Translations under genes and position numbers: made by a program | Shown here: piece after piece, positions 45,817 to 54,560 of the stretch | Numbering within the stretch: position 1 is the stretch's first letter | Layout of the letters: each line of letters begins with the position of its first letter | Assembly: GCF_011927825.1 (NCBI RefSeq) | Contig: NZ_JAATJI010000001.1 | Location: 682,001-746,000 of the forward strand | DNA: 64,000 nucleotides | Direction of reading: 5' to 3' | From: Polymorphobacter fuscus | GTDB lineage: Bacteria; Pseudomonadota; Alphaproteobacteria; Sphingomonadales; Sphingomonadaceae | The notes under the pieces: generated by a model | The model's input: only the letters and a program-made list of their open reading frames with translations | Databases searched by the model: none | Told to the model about the DNA's origin: nothing

Positions 45817-46449
45817 TTGGACAGCTTCGAATTCAACAAATACGCCGGCTGGGGCCTTGCCGCAGTGCTCACCCTGCTCGTCGTCAATGTCGGCAGCAGC
45901 GCGGTGTTTCGCCCGGTCAAGCCCGAAAAGCCGTCCTATGTCATCGAAGGCGTTGTCGAAGAAGTCGCCGCCGGTGCAGCACCAGCGGCCGCCGAACAGC
46001 CGATCGCCGTCTATCTCGCCTCGGCGACGGTGGAAAAGGGCGAAGGCGTCTTCAAGAAGTGCGCCGCCTGCCACACGGTCGACAAGGGCGGCGCCAATGG
46101 CATCGGCCCCAACCTTTACGGCATCGTCGGCAATGTCCACGCCCATTCGGCAGGCTATGCCTATTCCGAAGTCCTTGCGGCGATGAAGGGCAAGCCGTGG
46201 TCGTGGGAAGAACTCAGCAAGTGGCTGACCAGCCCCAAGACCTACGCACCGGGCACCAAGATGGCCTTTGCCGGCATCGCCAAGCCCGAAGATCGCGCCG
46301 CACTGCTGGTCTATCTCAATTCCAAGAGCGACGCGCCGCAGCCGCTGCCGGCCGCGCCCGCAGCCGACGCGGCCCCTGCCGAAACCGCGCCTGCGGCCGG
46401 CGAAACCGCCCCGGCAGCCGACGCGCCGGCCGCAGCCCCGGCGGCCTGA
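45817..46449 (+). CDS. Membrane-anchored c-type cytochrome
   Basis: 210 residues. TTG 45817 is the likely start (reading MDSFEFNKYAGWGLAAVL), eight bases after AGGAG; homologues begin with this sequence. One membrane helix (residues 8-30) anchors the protein. The heme site is C82-A-A-C85-H86 and the distal ligand is M149 in APGTKMAFAG. The C-terminus is a low-complexity Ala/Pro/Glu tail. It resembles CycM-type cytochromes that pass electrons from the bc1 complex to the terminal oxidase on the periplasmic side. Confidence 0.9.
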   Translation: MDSFEFNKYAGWGLAAVLTLLVVNVGSSAVFRPVKPEKPSYVIEGVVEEVAAGAAPAAAEQPIAVYLASATVEKGEGVFKKCAACHTVDKGGANGIGPNLYGIVGNVHAHSAGYAYSEVLAAMKGKPWSWEELSKWLTSPKTYAPGTKMAFAGIAKPEDRAALLVYLNSKSDAPQPLPAAPAADAAPAETAPAAGETAPAADAPAAAPAA

Positions 46450-46515
46450 CCCGAAGCCGGCAACCACGGCAGCCCTCGCCCGAACCCGGGCCAGGGCTGC
46501 CGCCGTTCTGCAGGC

Positions 46516-47394
46516 TCAGAAGTCGAACCGGTCGCGGATGATCTGCCAGCCCTCTTCGGCGGTCTCGACGATGTGGAACAGGGCCAGGTCGCTGCGCGCG
46601 ATCACGCCTTCGTCGGCCAGCGCTTCGAAATTGACCACGGTGTTCCAGAATTCGCGGCCGTACAACAGGATCGGCAGCGGCGCGACCTTGCCGGTCTGCA
46701 CCAGCGTCAGCAGCTCGAACAGCTCGTCGAAGGTGCCGAAGCCGCCGGGGAACACCGCCACCGCCTTGGCGCGCATCAGGAAGTGCATCTTGCGCAGCGC
46801 GAAATAGTGGAATTGAAAGCTCAATCCCGGCGTCACATAGGGGTTGGGCACCTGTTCGAAGGGCAGCACGATGTTGAGCCCGACGGACGGCGCCCCGGCA
46901 TCGACAGCGCCGCGATTGGCCGCCTCCATGATCGACGGCCCGCCGCCCGAGCAGACGGTGAAGGCACGCGTGCCGATGTCGTCGACCGGGGTGGAAGCGA
47001 GCATCGCCAGTTCGCGCGCCACATTATAGTAACGCGACTTGGCGACCAGCCGCTCGGCGATCTCGCGCTGGTCGTCGGTCGTCGCCGCCGCCAGCACCGC
47101 CGCGCCTTCCTCGGGCGACGGGATACGCGCCGATCCGTAGAAAACGAACATCGAATCGATGCCGGCCTCGCTCAGCGCCAGTTCGGCCTTCAGCAATTCC
47201 AGCTGGAAGCGCACCGGCCGCAGGGCATCGCGCAGCAGGAAATCATTGTCCTGAAACGCCAGCGCATAGGCAGGGTGTTCGGTCTGCGCCGTGCTGGTCG
47301 GGGCATTGGCGACCACGGCTTCTTCGCGCGCGGTCGGGAACAGGCGCGCGGGGACATGGGGGGCGTTATGGGGGGTGTTATGGGGAGCATTCAT
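46516..47394 (-). CDS. LOG-family protein (cytokinin-activating enzyme-like Rossmann protein)
   Basis: 292 residues. The LOG/TIGR00730 pattern is complete: FVFYGSARIPSPEEG, CSGGGPSIMEAANRGA and VFPGGFGTFDELFELLTLVQ (PGG-x-G-T-x-x-E). Such enzymes hydrolyse nucleoside 5'-monophosphates to base and ribose 5-phosphate. The N-terminus MNAPHNTPHNAPHVPARLF is encoded by short near-identical DNA units (GTTATGGGG on the plus strand) and is probably flexible. This is the longer LOG type with a leading helical part of about 70 residues. Divergent from the beta-lactamase gene. Confidence 0.88.
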   Translation of the reverse strand: MNAPHNTPHNAPHVPARLFPTAREEAVVANAPTSTAQTEHPAYALAFQDNDFLLRDALRPVRFQLELLKAELALSEAGIDSMFVFYGSARIPSPEEGAAVLAAATTDDQREIAERLVAKSRYYNVARELAMLASTPVDDIGTRAFTVCSGGGPSIMEAANRGAVDAGAPSVGLNIVLPFEQVPNPYVTPGLSFQFHYFALRKMHFLMRAKAVAVFPGGFGTFDELFELLTLVQTGKVAPLPILLYGREFWNTVVNFEALADEGVIARSDLALFHIVETAEEGWQIIRDRFDF

Positions 47395-47547
47395 GCCGCG
47401 TGAGGTAGGCGCGTGAGGCCGCGAAGTCACCCCCCGGCGACGGAACATGCGGCGCCGGGCCGCGCGCCCGTGCGCCATTTACGCAAATTTCGCTTGGAAA
47501 ACGCGCCGTCCGCCGCGAGAACGGCGCAAATCACGCAAGGACGCCGC

Positions 47548-48420
47548 ATGATCGATCGCCGCAGTTTCACCGGGCTTGTCCTGCTTGCTGCAACCCCTGC
47601 GCTGGCGCGGACGCCGGCCGGGTTCGACCTTGCCGCCGCCGTCAAGACGGCGGAAGCCGCGAGCGGCGGCCGCGTCGGCCTCGCCGTCCACGATACCGCC
47701 ACCGGCCGGCGCTTCAGCCACCGCGGCGGCGAACGCTTTGCGATGGCGAGCACCTTCAAGACGTTGCTCGCTGCCGCCGTCCTCGCCCGCATCGATGCCG
47801 GCGAGGACCGGCTCGACCGCGCCATTCCCGTCGCACAGGGCGATATTCTCGGCAATTCGCCCTTTGCGGAACGCCGCATCGGCCGAACCGCGAGCGTCGC
47901 CGAACTTGCCGAGGCAGCGATCATCTACAGCGACAATGCCGCTGCCAACCTGCTGCTGCCGTCGGTTGGCGGGCCCGCCGGCCTCACCGCCTGGCTGCGC
48001 CGCACCGGCGACCCCGTCACCCGGCTCGACCGCAACGAGCCGACCCTCAACGAGGCCCGGCCCGGGGACCCGCGCGATACCAGCAGCCCCGACGCGATCG
48101 CCGCGACCTGGCAACGGCTGCTGGTCGGCCCGGTGCTGACCCCGGCCAGCCGGGCGTTGCTCACCGGCTGGCTGGTCGGCAACACCACCGGCGACACGCG
48201 GCTGCGCGCCGGACTGCCCAAGGGCTGGCGCGTCGGCGACAAGACCGGCACCGGCCGCAACGGCAGCGTCAACGACATCGCCATCGCCTGGCCGGACCGC
48301 ACGGCGCCCGGCCCGGTCATCATCGCCAGCTTCATCAACGAAGGCACGGCCGCTGCAGAGGTGCTCTACGCCCTCCACGCCGACCTGGCGCGCGCCGTGG
48401 TCGCCGCAATCGGGCACTGA
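47548..48420 (+). CDS. bla: Class A beta-lactamase
   Basis: 290 residues with a twin-arginine-like leader (DRRSFTGLVLLAATPALA). All class A motifs are present in order: S68-T-F-K71, S128-D129-N130, the omega-loop E164-P-T-L-N and K232-T-G. It should therefore be an active periplasmic penicillin-hydrolysing serine enzyme. No transposon or regulator (AmpR/BlaI) is next to it, so it looks like a resident chromosomal gene. ATG follows CAAGGA. Confidence 0.93.
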   Translation: MIDRRSFTGLVLLAATPALARTPAGFDLAAAVKTAEAASGGRVGLAVHDTATGRRFSHRGGERFAMASTFKTLLAAAVLARIDAGEDRLDRAIPVAQGDILGNSPFAERRIGRTASVAELAEAAIIYSDNAAANLLLPSVGGPAGLTAWLRRTGDPVTRLDRNEPTLNEARPGDPRDTSSPDAIAATWQRLLVGPVLTPASRALLTGWLVGNTTGDTRLRAGLPKGWRVGDKTGTGRNGSVNDIAIAWPDRTAPGPVIIASFINEGTAAAEVLYALHADLARAVVAAIGH

Positions 48421-48435
48421 CATCGGAGCTTTCGC

Positions 48436-48450
48436 TTGACCGGGGGTCAA
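48436..48450. promoter_or_regulatory. Perfect inverted repeat upstream of serC
   Basis: TTGACCGGGGGTCAA is a 6-3-6 palindrome located 67 bp before the serC ATG. TTGACC could also be a -35 element, with TTATGA-like bases following at slightly short spacing. A regulator site for the serC-serA pair is possible; no factor can be named. Confidence 0.35.
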
Positions 48451-48517
48451 ACGACCTTATGACCGGCGACGGGCCACGCGGTCCCAACGCCGCGCGAGCT
48501 CTCTGTAAGGAGAGAAT

Positions 48518-49639
48518 ATGATTGATCGTCCTACCGCATTGCCAGCGCGTGCGCATTTTTCGTCCGGCCCCTGTGCCAAACGCCCCGGCTGGGCAGCTTC
48601 CGATCTTGCCACCGAATCGCTGGGCCGCTCGCACCGGTCGAAGCTCGGCAAGGCGCGGCTGAAGCTCGCCATCGACCTGACCCGCGAAATTCTCGACGTC
48701 CCCAGCACCCACCGTATCGGCATCGTGCCGGCGTCGGACACCGGCGCCTATGAAATGGCGATGTGGAGCCTGCTCGGCGCCCGCCCCGTCACCATGATGG
48801 CCTGGGAAAGCTTCGGCGAAGGCTGGGTGACCGATGCCGTCAAGCAGTTAAAGCTCGATGCCGACGTCGTCACCGCGCCTTATGGCGAACTGCCAGACCT
48901 GACGCGCATCGACCAGTCGCGCGACATCTGTTTCACCTGGAACGGCACCACCTCGGGCGTCCGCGTCCCCAACGGCGACTGGATCCGCGACGATCGCGAA
49001 GGCCTCAATCTCGTCGATGCCACCTCGGCGGTGTTCGCGCAGCCGATCCCCTGGGACAAGGTCGATGTGCTGACCTACAGCTGGCAGAAAGTGCTCGGCG
49101 GCGAAGGTGGCCATGGCGTTCTCATCCTCGGCCCGCGCGCCGTCGAACGCCTCGAATCCTATGTCCCCGCCTGGCCGCTGCCCAAGATCTTCCGCCTCAC
49201 TGCCAAGGGCAAGCTGATCGAAGGCATTTTCTCGGGCGAGACGATCAACACGCCGTCGATGCTGGCGGTCGAGGATTACATCGATGCGCTAACCTGGGCG
49301 CAGCATCTCGGCGGCATGTCGGAACTCACCGCCCGCGCCGATGGCAATGCGACCGCGCTCAACGCCTGGGTCGACCGCACGCCGTGGATCGAAAATCTCG
49401 CCAAAGAGCCCGCGACGCGCTCCAACACCAGCGTCTGCCTGACCCTGCCCGGAACGTCCGAGGAACAGGTCAAGGCGATGGTGTCGCTGCTCGAAAAGGA
49501 AGGCGCCGCCTATGACATTGGCGCCTATCGCGACGCCCCGCCCGGCTTGCGCATCTGGTGCGGTGCCACGGTCGACACGACGGACATCATCGCGCTGACC
49601 CATTGGCTCGAATGGGCGCACGCCCAGGCAACCGCCTGA
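48518..49639 (+). CDS. serC: Phosphoserine aminotransferase
   Basis: 373 residues, the alphaproteobacterial SerC type. Features: HFSSGPCAKRPGW at the N-terminus, GIVPASDTGAYEMAMWS, FTWNGTTSGVRVP, VDATSAVFAQPI and the PLP lysine in YSWQKVLGGEGGHG. It makes 3-phosphoserine from 3-phosphohydroxypyruvate and glutamate, and may also serve vitamin B6 synthesis. AAGGAGAG precedes the ATG by a normal distance. Followed by serA after a repeat-bearing gap. Confidence 0.95.
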   Translation: MIDRPTALPARAHFSSGPCAKRPGWAASDLATESLGRSHRSKLGKARLKLAIDLTREILDVPSTHRIGIVPASDTGAYEMAMWSLLGARPVTMMAWESFGEGWVTDAVKQLKLDADVVTAPYGELPDLTRIDQSRDICFTWNGTTSGVRVPNGDWIRDDREGLNLVDATSAVFAQPIPWDKVDVLTYSWQKVLGGEGGHGVLILGPRAVERLESYVPAWPLPKIFRLTAKGKLIEGIFSGETINTPSMLAVEDYIDALTWAQHLGGMSELTARADGNATALNAWVDRTPWIENLAKEPATRSNTSVCLTLPGTSEEQVKAMVSLLEKEGAAYDIGAYRDAPPGLRIWCGATVDTTDIIALTHWLEWAHAQATA

Positions 49640-49649
49640 TCGACTTCTT

Positions 49650-49738
49650 CCCTCCCGAACCCGGGAGGGGTCGGGGGTAGGCCCTTTGCGCCGCCCCCAC
49701 ATCATTCCCACCCCACCCCCTCCCGGTCCGGGAGGGGA
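49650..49738. repeat. Palindromic GC-rich intergenic repeat between serC and serA
   Basis: Two hairpins, CCCTCCCG-aacc-CGGGAGGG (49650-49669) and CCCCTCCCGG-tc-CCGGGAGGGG (49717-49738), bracket a middle part in which GGGGTCGGGGGTAGG can pair with CCCACCCCACCCC. The whole can fold as one long stem with branched ends. A close relative lies at 52580-52677. Confidence 0.75.
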
Positions 49739-49753
49739 GCCGAGGAAATTCCC

Positions 49754-51334
49754 ATGCCCAAAATCCTCATCTCCGACCAGATGTCCCCCAAGGCCGCCGA
49801 AATCTTCCGCGCCCGCGGCATCGAAGTCGATGAAATCACCGGCCTGTCGAAGGACGAGCTGATCAAGATCATCGGCAATTACGATGGCCTCGCCGTGCGC
49901 AGTGCCACCAAGGCGACCAAGGACGTCATCGCCGCCGCCGCCAACCTCAAGGTCATCGGCCGCGCCGGCATCGGCGTCGACAATGTCGACATTCCGGCGG
50001 CATCGGGCGCCGGCATCGTCGTCATGAACACGCCGTTCGGCAACAGTATCACCACCGCCGAACACGCCATTGCGCTGATGTTCGCCCTCGCCCGCCAGCT
50101 GCCCGAAGCCGATGCCAGCACCCAGGCCGGCAAATGGGAAAAGAACCGTTTCATGGGGGTCGAGCTGACCGCCAAGACGCTCGGCCTGATCGGCGCCGGC
50201 AATATCGGCAGCATCGTCGCCGACCGGGCGCTGGGCCTGAAGATGAAGGTCATCGCCTATGACCCGTTCCTCACCCCCGAACGCGCCGAAACCATGGGCG
50301 TCACCAAGGTCACGCTCGATGAACTGCTGGCCCAGGCCGATTTCATTACCCTCCACACGCCACTGACCGACAGCACCCGCAACATCCTGTCGGCGGAAAA
50401 CCTCGCCAGGACCAAGGCCGGTGTCCGCATCATCAACTGCGCCCGCGGCGGCCTGATCGACGAGGCGGCGCTGAAGGCCGGGCTCGACAGCGGCCATATC
50501 GGCGGCGCGGCGCTCGACGTGTTCGTGGAAGAACCCGCCAAGGCCAGCCCGCTGTTCGGCACACCCAACTTCATCAGCACGCCGCATTTGGGCGCCAGCA
50601 CCGACGAAGCCCAGGTCAACGTCGCCATCCAGGTCGCCGAGCAGATGGCCGACTTCCTGCTCACCGGCGGCGTCACCAATGCCCTCAACGTGCCGTCGCT
50701 CAGCGCCGAGGAAGCGCCGCGCCTGCGCCCGTACATGCAGCTGGCGGAACGCCTCGGCAGCCTCGTCGGCCAGCTCGTCGCCGACGGCATTTCGGCGGTC
50801 ACGGTCGAGGTCGAAGGCGCCGCCGCCCAGCTCAACATCAAGCCGATCACCGCCGCCGTCCTCGCCGGGCTGATGCGGACCCATAGTGACACGGTCAACA
50901 TGGTCAACGCGCCCTATCTGGCGCGCGAACGCAATATCGAGATCGCCGAAGTGCGCCACGACCGCGAGACCGATTACCACACGCTGGTCCGCGTCACCGT
51001 TCGCACTCCGGCGGGCGATCGCAGCGTCGCCGGCACCTTGTTCGGCATGACCAAGCCGCGGCTGACCGAAATCTTCGGGATCACCGTCGAAGCCGATCTC
51101 AACGGCCGCATGCTCTATATCGTCAACGAGGACAAACCCGGCTTTATCGGCCGCCTCGGCGGCGCGCTGGGGGAGGCCGGCGTCAACATCGGCACCTTCC
51201 ACCTCGGCCGCCGCAATTCGGGCGCCGAAGCCATATTGCTGCTCTCGGTCGACGACGTCATCCCCGACCCGCTGCTCGCCGGCATCTGCCAGCTGCCGGG
51301 GGTGAAGACAGTCAAGGCACTGACCTTCGCATGA
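49754..51334 (+). CDS. serA: D-3-phosphoglycerate dehydrogenase
   Basis: 526 residues, the long form with an intervening (ASB) and a C-terminal ACT domain. NAD site: LGLIGAGNIGSIVADRALG; substrate and catalytic parts: RAGIGVDNVD, INCARGGLIDEAAL, the E in VFVEEPA and the histidine in STPHLGASTDEAQ. The ACT domain starts near residue 455 (RMLYIVNEDKPGFIGRLGG). First step of serine synthesis; works with SerC. Preceded by the GC-rich repeat and a weak RBS (CCGAGGA). Confidence 0.95.
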   Translation: MPKILISDQMSPKAAEIFRARGIEVDEITGLSKDELIKIIGNYDGLAVRSATKATKDVIAAAANLKVIGRAGIGVDNVDIPAASGAGIVVMNTPFGNSITTAEHAIALMFALARQLPEADASTQAGKWEKNRFMGVELTAKTLGLIGAGNIGSIVADRALGLKMKVIAYDPFLTPERAETMGVTKVTLDELLAQADFITLHTPLTDSTRNILSAENLARTKAGVRIINCARGGLIDEAALKAGLDSGHIGGAALDVFVEEPAKASPLFGTPNFISTPHLGASTDEAQVNVAIQVAEQMADFLLTGGVTNALNVPSLSAEEAPRLRPYMQLAERLGSLVGQLVADGISAVTVEVEGAAAQLNIKPITAAVLAGLMRTHSDTVNMVNAPYLARERNIEIAEVRHDRETDYHTLVRVTVRTPAGDRSVAGTLFGMTKPRLTEIFGITVEADLNGRMLYIVNEDKPGFIGRLGGALGEAGVNIGTFHLGRRNSGAEAILLLSVDDVIPDPLLAGICQLPGVKTVKALTFA

Positions 51335-51340
51335 CGGCGT

Positions 51341-51454
51341 CCCCTCTCTCGCCGCGCTTCGCGCGAGTCGACCTCCCCCCGGCGGGGGGAGGTGTGCATA
51401 CCTCCCCCCACCGGGGGGAGGTCGGACTCGGCGTCAGCCGAGCCGGGAGAGGGG
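51341..51454. repeat. Two inverted copies of a ~53-bp palindromic repeat between serA and hisZ
   Basis: The right copy (about 51400-51454) reads ACCTCCCCCC, a short spacer, GGGGGGAGGT, then a second hairpin ACTCGGC/GCCGAG and GAGAGGGG. The left copy (51341-51391) is the same element in the opposite orientation, starting with CCCCTCTC and ending GGGGGGAGGT. They are separated by about eight bases. A third copy is at 62653-62706. Confidence 0.75.
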
Positions 51455-51464
51455 CCCCACGCTC

Positions 51465-52574
51465 ATGATCCCCCCCGGCCTCCTCCCCGAGGGCCTGCGC
51501 GACCGCCTCCCCCCCCAGGCGGAGGCCACCGCCGCGCTCGTCCACGGCCTCACCGCGACCTTTGCCAGCCATGGGTACGAACGCGTCCAGCCGCCGCTGG
51601 TCGAATATGAAGAATCGCTCGGCAGCCGGCTGGGCGGCGCCGCGCGGCGCGAATTGCTGCGCTTCACCGATCCGATCAGCCAGCATACCCTGGCGCTGCG
51701 CTCGGACATCACCGGCCAGGTCGGCCGCATCGCCGTCACCCGCCTTGCCGCCACCGCGCGGCCGCTGCGGCTGAGCTATGCCGGGCCGGTGCTGCGCGTC
51801 CGCGGCACCCAGCTCAGCCCCGAACGCGAAAGTGTCCAGGTCGGCGTCGAATTGATCGGCAGCGATTCGCCCGCCGCCGCCGGTGAAGTCGTCTCGCTTG
51901 CCGTCACGGCGCTTGCCGGCACCGGCCTTGCCGGCCTGTCGCTCGACCTCACCATGCCCACCCTCGTCGCCGACCTTGTCGCTGCCGGCTGGCCGCTCGG
52001 CCGCGCTTCGCTCGCCGATGTGCAGGCGCTGCTCGACGGCAAGGACGTCGGCGGTCTCCACGCGCTCGGCGCCGGCGCCTTCGAACCGCTGATCGCCGCC
52101 GCCGGCCCGGCCGACGCGGCGCTTGCCCGGCTGGCGGCACTGCCCCTGCCCGACGCCGTCCGCGCCCGGCTCGACGCCGTCGCCGCGCTGGTTGCCGCCC
52201 TCCCCGACATCGCCGTCACCCTCGATCCGACCGAGCGCCATGGCTTCGAATATCAGACCTGGATCGGTTTTTCGCTGTTCGGCGCCGGCGTGCCGGGGGA
52301 AATCGGCCGCGGCGGCGCCTATGCCATCGTCACCCCCGAAGGCGCCACCGAAGCCGCCATTGGCTTTTCGCTCTATGTCGACGGCCTCGTCGATGCCGGC
52401 TTGGGCGTCGTCGATGCCCGCCGCGTGCTGCTGCCACTCGGCACCGATGCAGCGGTGGCGGCGAGGCTGCGCGCCGACGGCTGGGCGACGGTGGCCGCGC
52501 TTTCGGCCGACGCCCGACCGGCAGATTTTCGCTGCACGCACATCCTCGATGGCGTAGAGCCAAGGGCGATCTGA
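51465..52574 (+). CDS. hisZ: ATP phosphoribosyltransferase regulatory subunit
   Basis: 369 residues, a histidyl-tRNA-synthetase paralogue without the anticodon domain. LLPEGLRDRLPPQAEA, YERVQPPLVEYEESL, LLRFTDPISQHTLALRSDIT and the interrupted HisRS motif 2 (YAGPVLRVRGTQLSPERESVQVG) are seen. It works with a short HisG (not in this window) in the first step of histidine synthesis. No clear Shine-Dalgarno precedes the ATG, and a repeat fills the gap. Followed by purA, an order common in sphingomonads. Confidence 0.9.
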   Translation: MIPPGLLPEGLRDRLPPQAEATAALVHGLTATFASHGYERVQPPLVEYEESLGSRLGGAARRELLRFTDPISQHTLALRSDITGQVGRIAVTRLAATARPLRLSYAGPVLRVRGTQLSPERESVQVGVELIGSDSPAAAGEVVSLAVTALAGTGLAGLSLDLTMPTLVADLVAAGWPLGRASLADVQALLDGKDVGGLHALGAGAFEPLIAAAGPADAALARLAALPLPDAVRARLDAVAALVAALPDIAVTLDPTERHGFEYQTWIGFSLFGAGVPGEIGRGGAYAIVTPEGATEAAIGFSLYVDGLVDAGLGVVDARRVLLPLGTDAAVAARLRADGWATVAALSADARPADFRCTHILDGVEPRAI

Positions 52575-52579
52575 CGTCT

Positions 52580-52677
52580 CCCCTCCCGGCACGGGAGGGG
52601 CAGGTGGGCTTTCTGCACCGCAGGGCCCATCCGCCGCAACCGAACCCACCCCCGACCCCGCCCGCCACGGGCGGGGA
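52580..52677. repeat. Palindromic GC-rich intergenic repeat between hisZ and purA
   Basis: Hairpin CCCCTCCCG-gca-CGGGAGGGG at the left and CCCGCCC-gcca-CGGGCGGGG at the right enclose GGTGGGC and CCCACCCCCGACCCC. The design matches 49650-49738: terminal hairpins with a pairable G-rich left arm and C-rich right arm. Confidence 0.7.
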
Positions 52678-52691
52678 GATAAGAGAAGAAG

Positions 52692-53981
52692 ATGCCCAAC
52701 GTTACCGTCATCGGCGCCCAATGGGGCGATGAAGGCAAAGGCAAGATTGTCGACTGGCTCAGCGAACGCGCCGATGTCGTCGTCCGCTTCCAGGGCGGCC
52801 ACAATGCCGGCCACACCCTCGTCGTCGGCGAAAATGTGTACAAGCTCAGCCTGCTGCCCTCCGGCATCGTCCGCGGCACATTGAGCATCATCGGCAACGG
52901 CGTCGTCTTCGATCCCTGGCATTTCCGCGACGAAGTCGCCCGCATCGGCGGCATGGGCGTCGCCATCACCCCCGACACCCTGCAGGTGTCGGACCAGTGC
53001 CCGCTGATCCTGCCGCTGCACAGCGACCTAGACGGCGCGCGCGAGGACGCGTCGGGTGCCGGCAAGATCGGCACCACCCGCCGCGGCATCGGTCCCGCCT
53101 ATGAAGACAAGGCCGGGCGCCGCGCGCTCAGGGTCTGCGACCTCGCCCATCTGGACGCCATCGGCCCGCAGCTCGACCGGCTGCTCGCCCATCACAATGC
53201 CCTGCGCACCGGCTTCGGCATTGCGCCGGTCGATCGCGAGGCCCTGCTGGCCCAGCTCCACGACATCGCGCCGGCGGTGCTGCCCTTCGTCAAGCCGACC
53301 TGGACGACGCTGCGCGACGCCAAGGCCCGCCGCAGCCGCATCCTGTTCGAAGGTGCGCAGGGCGTGCTGCTCGATGTCGACCATGGCACCTACCCGTTCG
53401 TCACCTCGTCGAACGTCGTCGCCGGCCAGGCGGCGGCAGGCAGCGGCATGGGGCCCAACGCCGTCGGCTATGTCCTCGGCATCGTCAAGGCGTACACGAC
53501 GCGCGTCGGCAGCGGGCCGTTCCCCACCGAACAGGACAATGAAGACGGCGAAAAACTGGGCGTCCGCGGCCATGAATTCGGCACCGTCACCGGTCGCAAG
53601 CGCCGCTGCGGCTGGTTCGACGCGGTGCTCGTCCGCCAGGCCATCGCGGTGTCGGGGGTGACCGGCATGGCGTTGACCAAGCTCGACGTTCTCGATGGCT
53701 TCGAAACGCTGCGCATCTGCACCGGCTATACGCTCGATGGCGAAACGCTGGATCATTTCCCGGCGCACGCCGCCGACCAGGCCCGGGTGGTGCCGATCTA
53801 CGAGGAATTCGCCGGCTGGGCCGAATCGACCGCCGGCGCCCGCCGCTGGGCCGATCTGCCGGCGCAGGCGATCAAATATGTCCGCCGCATCGAGGAATTG
53901 ACCGACTGCCCGGTGGCATTGGTCAGCACCTCGCCCCAGCGCGACGACACCATCCTCGTCCGCGACCCGTTCCTCGATTGA
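52692..53981 (+). CDS. purA: Adenylosuccinate synthetase
   Basis: 429 residues, standard length. The GTP/IMP site begins [18 protein letters not shown] with catalytic Asp, then [12 protein letters not shown] with the histidine, [39 protein letters not shown] and [13 protein letters not shown]. It joins IMP and aspartate using GTP, the committed step to AMP. Start ATG 52692 lies behind AAGAGAAGAAG. Confidence 0.96.
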   Translation: MPNVTVIGAQWGDEGKGKIVDWLSERADVVVRFQGGHNAGHTLVVGENVYKLSLLPSGIVRGTLSIIGNGVVFDPWHFRDEVARIGGMGVAITPDTLQVSDQCPLILPLHSDLDGAREDASGAGKIGTTRRGIGPAYEDKAGRRALRVCDLAHLDAIGPQLDRLLAHHNALRTGFGIAPVDREALLAQLHDIAPAVLPFVKPTWTTLRDAKARRSRILFEGAQGVLLDVDHGTYPFVTSSNVVAGQAAAGSGMGPNAVGYVLGIVKAYTTRVGSGPFPTEQDNEDGEKLGVRGHEFGTVTGRKRRCGWFDAVLVRQAIAVSGVTGMALTKLDVLDGFETLRICTGYTLDGETLDHFPAHAADQARVVPIYEEFAGWAESTAGARRWADLPAQAIKYVRRIEELTDCPVALVSTSPQRDDTILVRDPFLD

Positions 53982-54002
53982 CGCGGCGCGGGGGTGGCCG
54001 GC

Positions 54003-54419
54003 CTAGCGGACCGCCATCCCCAGCCCGGCCGCAAGCCGGTTGTTCCAGCCGCGGACCAGCCCTGGCACCAGCACGATATCGACCAGCCACCACAGCCACG
54101 CCAGCGACCGCAGCACGCCGCCGATGCCGGCGAGCGGCCCGCCGCTGCCATCGAAGGCGATCGACGTGTTGGTCGATGACCCGAACACGGTCTCGATCGT
54201 CTGGGTGTCGGTCGTCGCGCCGGAATAATAGCCGATGCCGACGAGCAGCCAGCCGCCGACATGCAGCGCCAACAGAACCCAGCCGGTCTTGCCGGCACGC
54301 GTGTAGAAGCGATGTGCCCCGAACAGGCCGAGGAAAAACCACAGCAGATAGGCAACGAAGGTCGATTTGCGTCCCGCCTCGTACAGCGCAAGGTCGGGTT
54401 TGGCGGCGGGGTCGATCAT
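54003..54419 (-). CDS. TM2-domain membrane protein
   Basis: 138 residues. After a short soluble head (MIDPAAKPDLALYEAGRKS) comes the TM2 pattern AYLLWFFLGLFGAHRFYTR with a turn and a second helix WVLLALHVGGWLLVGIGY. A further hydrophobic part (LRSLAWLWWLVDIVLVPGL) makes a third helix. Function unknown. ATG 54419 fits the family; upstream ATG 54485 would add a polar extension. Convergent with purA, 21 bp between stops. Confidence 0.8.
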   Translation of the reverse strand: MIDPAAKPDLALYEAGRKSTFVAYLLWFFLGLFGAHRFYTRAGKTGWVLLALHVGGWLLVGIGYYSGATTDTQTIETVFGSSTNTSIAFDGSGGPLAGIGGVLRSLAWLWWLVDIVLVPGLVRGWNNRLAAGLGMAVR

Positions 54420-54560
54420 GCCGACGATGTGGCCCGCGGCGCACAGCGATGCAAGCCCGGGTGGGCGGCACTCGATCAGCGTCAATCAACAAATCATTTG
54501 GTCATTGCACCCGGGCCACCCTATCTCCCCGGCATTGCGCCGCAACGGATTGCGAAAAAC

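Noticed and set aside
47355..47392. Short tandem repeat (GTTATGGGG units) in the 5' end of the LOG gene
   Set aside because: Only three imperfect units that encode part of a flexible N-terminus; no sign of phase variation because the unit is nine to twelve bases and keeps the frame.
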